Below are positions 23,606 to 28,698 of a stretch of DNA of 28,698 nt, in pieces (position 1 is the first letter of the stretch; each line of letters starts with the position of its first letter). The notes below the pieces were generated by a model that saw nothing but the letters and a program-made list of their open reading frames with translations, was not told the DNA's origin and did no database searches. Position numbers and translations under genes: made by a program. The stretch is from IMG/VR virus record IMGVR_UViG_3300029309_000251, positions 1 to 28,698 of that record. One strand, 5' to 3'. Origin of the DNA: a virus.

Positions 23606-24577
23606 TTAGTAAATCTGAAAATGCGAGTTCATGTTGTTTTCTATGTCGCTGCGGTTGTTGAATTGGTCAGCGCCCCACACAATAAACTCCTGCATGGTTC
23701 CATTCCATCGAAGGTTCGATGTGTGATAGTTTCCCAGAACTTGTTGGCTTGCCGTCAAAGTAGCATTTACCAAAGCAGGCGTTGTGCTTCCTTGGGTTCC
23801 GTTTAAAAATGAACGCGCTACAGTGGAGGTAGAACCAGCAATAAAGGTGCGCAGTCGCTGATTAGTATCCATTGCGCCGTGATTAACGCGCCACGACGCC
23901 CCAGGACCTCCATACTGCATTGTATCATCGCCATTATACATATAATGCCAGTATCTGTGATTCCCCCCTGTATTCAGGGTAAACTGCATTTTGCTACCGC
24001 TCGTAGCATTAGATTGGCACACGGTGACGGCGCTTAAATTGTTGATGTTCAGCCCGGACAGGGAAAGCGGAAATTGTGCCGAGCCATCAAAGTCAAGCGC
24101 AGGCTTGCCGTTTTCAGTAATCAAATCCGTATTGACCGTACCGTCGTGAATCTGCGGTTGGTTGCCCGGAGTGCTCTGCGTAGCGTCGTTACTATTGCCA
24201 CTCTGGTCGTACCAAGAATCGCAGTAACCTTCAGCCGTGTTACTCAAGCTGTCCGTATCAGGATATGTAACGCCGTTAACCGTACCCACGTTTAGGAACG
24301 AACCCAAAGTAGTGGAGTTAACTCCAGTATCGGCATTGCTAATGGGACTGTTAAGGCTCAGCTCATTGTTACTGTCGTACCTAAAGTCCGCCTCGTCGTC
24401 GTTACCAGTATTGCCTACCCCGGTAACGCGGCGAACACGAATAAGGGCGCCGGTAGAAGAACTAAGTCGACGTACCGAATATGCAGCCGCAGCGCCGCTC
24501 GCGTAGCTCTGGTCCAGAAGGAACGCACCGCCAGAAGCTGGGATGGTTAAACCGTTTATTTCTGCAATACTAGCCAT
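23606..24577 (-). CDS. LamG-like receptor-binding candidate, paralogue 2
   Basis: The 323-residue protein starts in a TAATG junction with its upstream paralogue. Shared N-terminal blocks are GGAFLLDQSYASGA, AAYSVRRL, RVRRVTG, and DDEAD, then NVGTVNGVTY, YDQSGNSNDATQ, QPQIHDGTVNTDLIT and GKPAL. The YDQSGN-NDAT block is known from concanavalin-like/LamG and arabinofuranosidase-type modules. The middle (about residues 178-285) is unlike the paralogue, and the C-terminus returns to similarity (TMQEFIVWGAD, NRSDIENNMN). This is a beta-sandwich carbohydrate- or receptor-binding protein by inference, placed next to the fibre gene. No catalytic residues were identified. Confidence 0.9.
   Translation of the reverse strand: MASIAEINGLTIPASGGAFLLDQSYASGAAAAYSVRRLSSSTGALIRVRRVTGVGNTGNDDEADFRYDSNNELSLNSPISNADTGVNSTTLGSFLNVGTVNGVTYPDTDSLSNTAEGYCDSWYDQSGNSNDATQSTPGNQPQIHDGTVNTDLITENGKPALDFDGSAQFPLSLSGLNINNLSAVTVCQSNATSGSKMQFTLNTGGNHRYWHYMYNGDDTMQYGGPGASWRVNHGAMDTNQRLRTFIAGSTSTVARSFLNGTQGSTTPALVNATLTASQQVLGNYHTSNLRWNGTMQEFIVWGADQFNNRSDIENNMNSHFQIY
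24495..24533 (-). repeat. 39-bp exact repeat shared with 25427-25465
   Basis: The 39 bases encoding the AFLLDQSYASG region are identical in both LamG-like genes. A second exact match of 28 bases joins 24116-24143 to 25042-25069. Exact DNA identity inside partly diverged genes suggests recent exchange or conversion between the copies. Confidence 0.9.
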
Positions 24578-25539
24578 TAGTAGATGCTGAAGTAGTTGTT
24601 GATATTGGTCTCTATGTCGCTGCGGTTGCTGATGTTGTCTACCCCAAAAAATATTTGCTCTTGCATAAGGCCACCAAACGTGAATGAACCGTTATTAAAA
24701 GAGTTTATATAGAAATTTCCCCAAGTACTTGTACCAGCCTCAACTATACTAAGTAATAGAGTGCTATTTATAGCAAGTTCTGTATGCGCGTCATCCATAG
24801 TGGAAATGGTAATACTTGACCCATTTTTGTAAAAACTAGGCACGCCAAAATCCCTGTAACCAGCAGCAGATAAATTATTAATGGAAATTGGAGCGTATGC
24901 AGAGGATGGACCACCACCGTATGTGCAGAAAGTCTGGTCGCCATTTGAATTGTATACCTCAAAGCTTGACCAATCGGAGGACAAGGTTATTCCGCTAACG
25001 GCTTCATATCGCCCCCCTTGAAGCGCCGGCTTTCCGCCATTAGTAATCAAATCCGTATTGACCGTACCGCTGTGAATTTGCGGTTGGCTGCCTGCCGTGT
25101 TTTGCTCTGCGTCGTTTCCGTTGCCACTTTGGTCTTTCCACTCATCCACGAAACACGAAGCCGTCACCGTCAAGGAGTCGGGGTTGGTGTACGTCGTGCC
25201 ATTGACCGTACCCACATTGATGAACTGGCCCAACGTTGTCGCCGTAACTCCAGAGGATGCGTTGGAAATAGCTGAGTTCAAGGAGATGGTCGGAGTAGAG
25301 AGGAAAGTATCGAAAGCTACATCCGCCTCGTCGTCGTCTCCCGCGCCTCCCCCCGTATCCCTGCGGACGCGCATGGAAATAGTTTCGCCCGTACGAAGCT
25401 GTCGCACGGAATATGCAGCCTCAGCCCCGCTCGCGTAGCTCTGGTCCAGAAGGAACGCACCGCCACCAGAAACTGTTAGCCCGTCTACCTCCGCCAGATT
25501 AGAAATGGCAGTGCCGTTAACTTCGCTTATATCAGGCAA
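24577..25539 (-). CDS. LamG-like receptor-binding candidate, paralogue 1 (TTG start)
   Basis: I choose TTG at 25539-25537, overlapping the end of the fibre gene by 8 bases, over the upstream ATG at 25596. The TTG start gives an N-terminus (PDISEVNGTAISNLAEVDGL) that aligns with the paralogue opening ASIAEINGLTIP, whereas the extra 19 residues are arginine- and cysteine-rich and lie inside the fibre gene. The 320-residue product shares GGAFLLDQSYASGA, GDDDEAD, NVGTVNGTTY, WKDQSGNGNDAEQ, QPQIHSGTVNTDLIT and GKPAL with paralogue 2. The middle differs, and the end (LMQEQIFFGVD, NRSDIETNIN) is shared. It is probably a tail-tip adhesin. Confidence 0.88.
   Translation of the reverse strand: MPDISEVNGTAISNLAEVDGLTVSGGGAFLLDQSYASGAEAAYSVRQLRTGETISMRVRRDTGGGAGDDDEADVAFDTFLSTPTISLNSAISNASSGVTATTLGQFINVGTVNGTTYTNPDSLTVTASCFVDEWKDQSGNGNDAEQNTAGSQPQIHSGTVNTDLITNGGKPALQGGRYEAVSGITLSSDWSSFEVYNSNGDQTFCTYGGGPSSAYAPISINNLSAAGYRDFGVPSFYKNGSSITISTMDDAHTELAINSTLLLSIVEAGTSTWGNFYINSFNNGSFTFGGLMQEQIFFGVDNISNRSDIETNINNYFSIY
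25427..25465 (-). repeat. 39-bp exact repeat shared with 24495-24533
   Basis: Partner copy, within the first LamG-like gene. The two copies are in direct orientation 932 bases apart, so recombination between them would delete one gene and make a hybrid. Confidence 0.9.
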
Positions 25540-27214
25540 TCTTAATCCAGTCTTGTGATGGCGTGAAGAGCACCTTGGCAAGACTGCCCTCAACACCTAT
25601 CTGGTGAGCTATAACGCGAGAATATTCGTCGGCGGTGCTAGGCTGAGTGGCCGTAAGCTCGCCAGCCGTACCCGTACCAACATACAAAATGTCGCCAGCA
25701 GAACCCGGGTTGTGGTCCAAAACGCCGATGCCCTGAATAAGCATGCCATTGACCGCAGGGTTGGCACCTAAAGCCATAGCTACCAAACCCTTGGTGGTAG
25801 CTTCTCCGCCCACGCTGGCGTCGACAGCGACCCAAGAGCCGCTAGAGAAAGTGTACACCTTACCGGGAGAAAGATTGGTGGGGCTACCGAACTTAACAAC
25901 AGTACCCTCGGCATTGCCAGCAGCAGTAATGTTGGCGCTCGAGGCCTCGAAAGTAATTTGAGCACCTACCACAGGGCCCTGAACAGAGCCCTTGATGGTG
26001 TCAGAAAAAGAAAGCTGACCGCTGCCATTAGTAACCAAAGGCTGGTTGGTAGTGCCGTCAGCCTCAGGTAGCGTAAGCGTATAGGTAGCATTAGCAGTGT
26101 GAGCAGGGCTTTTGAGCGTTACGCCATGCGAGTTGCTTTCGCAGTTTAACCGAATCGCTCCCGGATTGGTGTTTCCTTTAACCTCTACAAAGCCAGTGCC
26201 GTTAGCAGTAAGCTTAATGTTGCCGTTAGTAGTAGACGTGTCTATCTCAAAAGATTGAACGTCAAGGTTGCCACCCAATTGAGGAGTCGTATCATCGACG
26301 ACAGCAGCGATGCCAGAAGCAGAACCGTTGGCAGCAGCCGTAATACGACCCGATGCGTCGACAGTAATGTCAGCGTTGGTATAGCTTCCAGCGCCTACCC
26401 CCGTAGTAGCCAACTTAGCCGTAGTAACGGCTAAGTCGTTAATCTTAGCCGTAGTAACGGCCAAGTCGTTAATTTTAGCCGTAGTAACAGCATCGTCGGC
26501 AATTTTAGCCGTAGCAACCGCGTCGTCAGCAATCTTAGCCGTAGTGACAGCATTGGCCGCGAGGCGAGCCTCAGTAACGCCAAGGTTGCTAATGCCGACA
26601 GACATAGTGCCAGCACCCGTGATTGGGTTGGTGCCACCGATAGTAATGCCGCCACCGTTGCTCAAGCCTACAGACGTAACCGTACCGCCACCGCCAGTAT
26701 TAGCCGTAATCTCTATGGAGCCGTCGCCCTCAACAAGTGTGATGCCGGAGCCAGCCGTAAGCGTAGCGTTGGTGAAAGTGCCGTCCGTCTTTCCGATAAG
26801 GAGCTCGCCGTCAGTAACGCCGGACACAGAAACGTCGGTGAGGTCGTTGACCGAAGCGTTCAAAGCAATGGTGCCAGAACCAGTAATGGTGCCCCCGCTC
26901 AAGCCCGTGCCAGCAGTAACGCTAGTAACCGTACCTACCTCAGCCCCAGCAGCGATACCGTCCAACTTGGTCTTGTCGGCAGCGCTCATAGAGCCCGCAG
27001 CACTAGTAGTGGCCGCAGAAATACCGATGTCAGGAGTATTGCCCCCCGTAGAAGTGATAGGTGCTGTAGCAGTAACGCCGGTAACCGAGCCACTAACGAG
27101 GTCGGAAACGGCTACCTTTTTGGTAATGTTAGCCGCGACGTCGACGATGGCCAGAACGTCGTTATTCGCTGGGGTAGTTAGCGCCGTTAAGTCAGTTATC
27201 TTCTTATCTGCCAT
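25532..27214 (-). CDS. 560-residue repetitive tail fibre protein
   Basis: The N-terminus (KKITDLTALTTPANNDVLAI) is the usual attachment-type opening of fibre proteins. Residues 69-93 carry TTSAAGSMSAADKTKLDGIA, a module common in phage fibres. Residues about 210-270 hold six 10-residue units (TTAKIADDAV and TTAKINDLAV types). A block after residue 350 reads NPGAIRLNCESNSHGVTLKS then TYTLTLPEADGT, common in aquatic phage fibres. The C-terminal 110 residues look like a globular end (GLVAMALGANPAVNGMLIQG, VLDHNPGSAGDILYVGTGTA). The start is one base after the stop of the 56-residue gene. The two LamG-like proteins downstream probably complete the adhesion apparatus. Confidence 0.93.
   Translation of the reverse strand: MADKKITDLTALTTPANNDVLAIVDVAANITKKVAVSDLVSGSVTGVTATAPITSTGGNTPDIGISAATTSAAGSMSAADKTKLDGIAAGAEVGTVTSVTAGTGLSGGTITGSGTIALNASVNDLTDVSVSGVTDGELLIGKTDGTFTNATLTAGSGITLVEGDGSIEITANTGGGGTVTSVGLSNGGGITIGGTNPITGAGTMSVGISNLGVTEARLAANAVTTAKIADDAVATAKIADDAVTTAKINDLAVTTAKINDLAVTTAKLATTGVGAGSYTNADITVDASGRITAAANGSASGIAAVVDDTTPQLGGNLDVQSFEIDTSTTNGNIKLTANGTGFVEVKGNTNPGAIRLNCESNSHGVTLKSPAHTANATYTLTLPEADGTTNQPLVTNGSGQLSFSDTIKGSVQGPVVGAQITFEASSANITAAGNAEGTVVKFGSPTNLSPGKVYTFSSGSWVAVDASVGGEATTKGLVAMALGANPAVNGMLIQGIGVLDHNPGSAGDILYVGTGTAGELTATQPSTADEYSRVIAHQIGVEGSLAKVLFTPSQDWIKIA
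26411..26590 (-). repeat. Six tandem 30-bp repeats in the fibre gene
   Basis: Units of 30 bases with the core CTTAGCCGTAGTAAC (plus-strand reading) run head to tail. The units at 26412-26440 and 26441-26470 are almost identical, and those at 26471-26500 and 26501-26530 are close. The outermost are degenerate. They encode ten-residue TTAKI-x-D-x-AV blocks. Confidence 0.9.
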
Positions 27215-27215
27215 C

Positions 27216-27386
27216 TTATTGGATTAGGAGAAAGCCTGTGCCGTCCTGTAAAACTATCTTGAATGAGTCTTGCTGAAGCAAGAAATTGAGTGGAGGCCCC
27301 GGAATGGAGCCGCCGCTACCGCCAGCACCAGTTCCGGTGCCGTCGCTGCCTTTGATGCTATTGCTTATGCCTATGTCGATAGGCAT
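27216..27386 (-). CDS. 56-residue Gly-rich small protein
   Basis: A complete frame fills the gap between the 153-residue protein and the fibre gene. ATG 27386 lies one base after the upstream stop, and TAA 27216-27218 is one base before the fibre ATG. The sequence is MPIDIGISNSIKG, a glycine-serine-threonine linker (SDGTGTGAGGSGGS), then IPGPPLNFLLQQDSFKIVLQ and DGTGFLLIQ. The LLQQD and FLLIQ strands look like a short beta-arcade. Exact fit to both neighbours argues for a real gene. Similar short proteins are remembered near fibre genes in aquatic phages; a fibre-tip or connector role is an inference. Confidence 0.8.
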   Translation of the reverse strand: MPIDIGISNSIKGSDGTGTGAGGSGGSIPGPPLNFLLQQDSFKIVLQDGTGFLLIQ

Positions 27387-27387
27387 G

Positions 27388-27849
27388 TCACCAAAGAGCT
27401 ATGATGTTAGGGCTGTTCATAGTGCCAGAAGTAAAGACCTTCACCACTTGAACAGGAATAAAAGCACCAGCAACAACACTAAACGTGACGTCGTCGCCGC
27501 CAGCCGTCAAAACACGGATGGTGCCCGCTGCGCCGCTCTGCAAAACGCAACCGTTGTTGTTGTCTTCGTAAACGACGTAGTTATCTCCGCTGGTCATAAT
27601 ATTCGCACTGAGAGTAAGAACAGTGCCGCTGTCGACAGCCGTAACGCGGGCTACAGTGCTATCTGTAGTGTTGTACACGATATATCCCACTAAGTTCGTG
27701 CTGAACGTAGCGCCGCTGTCTACCAACTTATTTGGTACAGCACCGTCGGTAACGCCGCTAGTGCTTGCGCCAGCTACATTGGGGATATTGATGGTGTCGC
27801 TAGGAATAACCTTCAGCGCACGCTCGACTTGTAGTTTCTGATATGCCAT
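27388..27849 (-). CDS. 153-residue virion structural protein
   Basis: The start is in a TAATG junction. The N-terminus AYQKLQVERALKVIPSDTIN and IPNVAG is a familiar opening of small structural proteins in T4-like and other aquatic phages. A DSGATFSTNLVGYIVYNTTD segment and a TVLTLSANIMTSGDNYVVYE segment follow; the second half reads GAAGTIRVLTAGGDDVTFSV and VVKVFTSGTMNSPNIIALW. The chain is beta-rich with no signal or membrane segment. It is probably a head decoration or tail component; which one cannot be told from the sequence. Confidence 0.9.
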   Translation of the reverse strand: MAYQKLQVERALKVIPSDTINIPNVAGASTSGVTDGAVPNKLVDSGATFSTNLVGYIVYNTTDSTVARVTAVDSGTVLTLSANIMTSGDNYVVYEDNNNGCVLQSGAAGTIRVLTAGGDDVTFSVVAGAFIPVQVVKVFTSGTMNSPNIIALW

Positions 27850-27998
27850 TACTTACCAAATGGGAATTGACGGTTTAGACTGTCTTTGCGACGACCGCAA
27901 CCGCAGTCCTTGCCCGTAGCCTTAGACACCCTGTCTACGACGTACTTAACTCCGGTAGCCTTAGTTACCTTTTCTACCGCGTCGCCCAGTCCCTTCAC
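27849..27998 (-). CDS. 49-residue basic protein with CGC motif (GTG start)
   Basis: The frame begins at GTG 27998-27996, overlapping the upstream TGA as GTGA, and ends in TAA overlapping the next ATG as TAATG. The product is MKGLGDAVEKVTKATGVKYV then VDRVSKATGKDCGCGRRKD and SLNRQFPFGK. Two similar halves (VEKVTKATGVK and VDRVSKATGKD) suggest an internal duplication. The pattern DCGCGRRKDSLN, with two cysteines, is one I recall from small proteins of aquatic and Bacteroidota phages. The function is unknown; a metal site shared between subunits would be possible. Confidence 0.85.
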   Translation of the reverse strand: MKGLGDAVEKVTKATGVKYVVDRVSKATGKDCGCGRRKDSLNRQFPFGK

Positions 27999-28201
27999 TT
28001 GCGAATGCAGTTTGAAAGGTGAGCCTTGACGTTGTTGACACGACGAGTCTCCTCCATAGAGTGGTCGCCAGCATAAGCATTCTTTCCGGCAGCTTTACTA
28101 GCGCCTTTAGATTCATCGCGACGAGCCTTCATAGACTGAGACTTTTTTCCGTGACGGGCCCCAAGAGATTCATCGAGGCGAGAGTTATATCCCTGTTTCA
28201 T
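27995..28201 (-). CDS. 68-residue basic protein
   Basis: ATG 28201 is preferred over the upstream ATG at 28378 because the extra N-terminal part overlaps the preceding gene and looks non-coding. The product starts MKQGYNSRLDESLGARHGK, then KSQSMKARRDESKGASKAAG and KNAYAGDHSMEETRRVNN. It is hydrophilic, basic and probably disordered, with two DES motifs (RLDESLGARHGKK and RRDESKG). Similar short proteins recur near structural genes of aquatic phages. A DNA-binding or internal-head role fits its charge but is not shown. The stop overlaps the next start (GTGA). Confidence 0.85.
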   Translation of the reverse strand: MKQGYNSRLDESLGARHGKKSQSMKARRDESKGASKAAGKNAYAGDHSMEETRRVNNVKAHLSNCIRK

Positions 28202-28211
28202 AGCCCCTAAG

Positions 28212-28502
28212 TTAATACTTTCCCCTTCTTCCTTTGGGACTGCTCTTAGTACTTCCACCCTTGCCAGCCCATAGCTTCTTGCAAGACCAGTATCGTGCCG
28301 TGAGCTTATCGTTGGCGGTGTCACACTTGTGCCGCGCCTTGAAACTCTTTCGCGCAGCCGGACTATAGTTGTGACCATATCCCTTTGCTCCGAAATGAAT
28401 AATCTTCTCCTTGCCGCCAGAACATGCCTTGACCATCATCTTCTTGCCCTTGCTCGTACTGCGACGAGGTTTGTTACAGGGCATGTCTTTCTTACTTGCC
28501 AT
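28212..28502 (-). CDS. 96-residue Lys/Arg- and Cys-containing basic protein
   Basis: The start ATG 28502 (ASKKDMPCNKPRRSTSKGKK) is chosen over 28550, because the longer form overlaps the previous small gene fully. The chain contains MVKACSGGKEKIIHFGAKGY, then GHNYSPAARKSFKARHKCDT and LTARYWSCKKLWAGKGGSTK. The pattern KEK-x-I-HFG-x-KGYGHN with RKSF-x-ARH-x-C recurs in small proteins of many aquatic phages and large DNA viruses. Four cysteines (C8, C27, C57, C71 approx.) could form a zinc site. The function is unknown; it is compatible with nucleic-acid binding. Confidence 0.87.
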   Translation of the reverse strand: MASKKDMPCNKPRRSTSKGKKMMVKACSGGKEKIIHFGAKGYGHNYSPAARKSFKARHKCDTANDKLTARYWSCKKLWAGKGGSTKSSPKGRRGKY

Positions 28503-28575
28503 GCTTCTTCCTAAATCTACGAACCGCGCGGTTGATAACCACCTTGGCAACCCACCTCGGGATACGACGCGACAT
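28492..28575 (-). CDS. Possible 27-residue very basic peptide
   Basis: An ATG at 28575 lies 13 bases after the stop of the gene at the window edge. It encodes MSRRIPRWVAKVVINRAVRR then FRKKHGK, with nine arginines or lysines and an amphipathic helix. The stop overlaps the next gene by 11 bases. The spacing suits this tightly packed operon, but the length is too small for certainty. Confidence 0.4.
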   Translation of the reverse strand: MSRRIPRWVAKVVINRAVRRFRKKHGK

Positions 28576-28588
28576 AAACTTCAAGACC

Positions 28589-28698
28589 TTACCTACGACT
28601 GGTGACACGGGCTGCTTTAGTATTAGAGACAAACTGCTTGCGCTTACCCTGAGCCTTTTTCTTCCGAGCCGTCTTGGCACGCTGGGCTTTGCTCAACC
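28589..28698 (-). CDS. C-terminal fragment of a basic protein, cut by window edge
   Basis: The last 35 codons of a gene enter from the right edge and end at TAA 28591-28589. The visible end is LSKAQRAKTARKKKAQGKRK then QFVSNTKAARVTSRR. It is strongly basic and hydrophilic, like the other small proteins at this end of the window. The start lies outside the window and no function can be given. The frame fits the operon spacing better than the overlapping 62-codon frame. Confidence 0.7.
   Translation of the reverse strand, partial: LSKAQRAKTARKKKAQGKRKQFVSNTKAARVTSRR

Noticed and set aside
25540-25596. ATG start for the first LamG-like protein
   Set aside because: The added 19 residues have no counterpart in the paralogue and overlap the conserved end of the fibre gene.
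26544-27227. Plus-strand open frame rich in Pro/Val/Ser
   Set aside because: Antisense to the repetitive fibre gene; low-complexity shadow of Thr/Gly/Ala codons.
27995-28378. 127-codon version of the 68-residue gene
   Set aside because: The extra N-terminal part overlaps the 96-residue gene and is arginine/serine-rich shadow; MKQGYN is a convincing start 10 bases after the upstream stop.
28492-28680. 62-codon frame at the right edge
   Set aside because: Its first part overlaps, in another frame, the basic C-terminal fragment that better fits the operon; only the last 27 codons were kept as a doubtful gene.
1-28698. tRNA, rRNA, CRISPR, insertion sequence, integrase or att sites
   Set aside because: No cloverleaf with CCA-proximal motifs, spaced palindromic repeats, transposase motifs or recombinase motifs were seen; gene space is almost fully occupied, though a tRNA scan could not be run.

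Overview
This window is a densely packed late (virion and lysis) region of a tailed double-stranded DNA phage. Every credible gene lies on the minus strand, so it is transcribed from the right edge to the left edge. No integrase, repressor, tRNA, rRNA or CRISPR array is visible. The host is most likely a member of the Bacteroidota, probably aquatic. The strongest evidence is a phage gene carrying a Sec signal peptide and a C-terminal CHU_C-type sorting domain, which is used by the type IX secretion system found only in that phylum. A second, weaker sign is that start codons follow AT-rich leaders rather than clear Shine-Dalgarno sequences. The order TerL - portal - scaffold-like - major capsid - ring/adaptor proteins - very large beta-rich tail protein - cargo-like proteins, and the lengths of these proteins, resemble the capsid module of crAss-like podoviruses (Crassvirales). 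That assignment is inferred from gene order, length and remembered motifs, not from a search.

Layout in transcription order (right to left). (1) 28698-27388: a string of very small, mostly basic proteins, including a 49-residue gene with a GTG start, followed by a 153-residue structural-type protein. (2) 27386-23192: the host-contact module. It holds a 56-residue low-complexity protein, a 560-residue repetitive tail fibre, two tandem paralogous LamG-like proteins (320 and 323 residues) that share DNA-level identity at their ends but have diverged middles, and a 136-residue acidic protein. (3) 23192-22370: lysis. It holds two small membrane proteins that are holin or spanin candidates and an M15-family endolysin with its zinc ligands intact. 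(4) 22369-20822: a tail-fibre-like protein, a short conserved protein, a protein with GroES-like sequence features, and a small helical protein that overlaps the terminase gene and may be TerS. (5) 20844-12835: DNA packaging and head (TerL, portal, scaffold-like protein, major capsid protein, and a conserved 244-residue protein). (6) A strong intrinsic terminator at 12787-12812. (7) 12773-11580: the exported CHU_C protein, which has no obvious virion role. (8) 11566-1: tail and ejection module (adaptor, ring, 1286-residue tail protein, a 267-residue structural protein, a cupin-like protein, and three large cargo-type proteins, the last cut by the window edge).

Most junctions are translationally coupled (TAATG, ATGA, GTGA, or stop directly followed by ATG), so the region reads as one or two long polycistronic units. 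The only clear break is the terminator between the head genes and the CHU_C-plus-tail genes. It would make tail proteins and the exported protein less abundant than capsid protein unless there is antitermination or a promoter not recognised here. Several real genes are shorter than about 60 codons or use GTG or TTG starts; they were found by translating the apparent gaps by hand.
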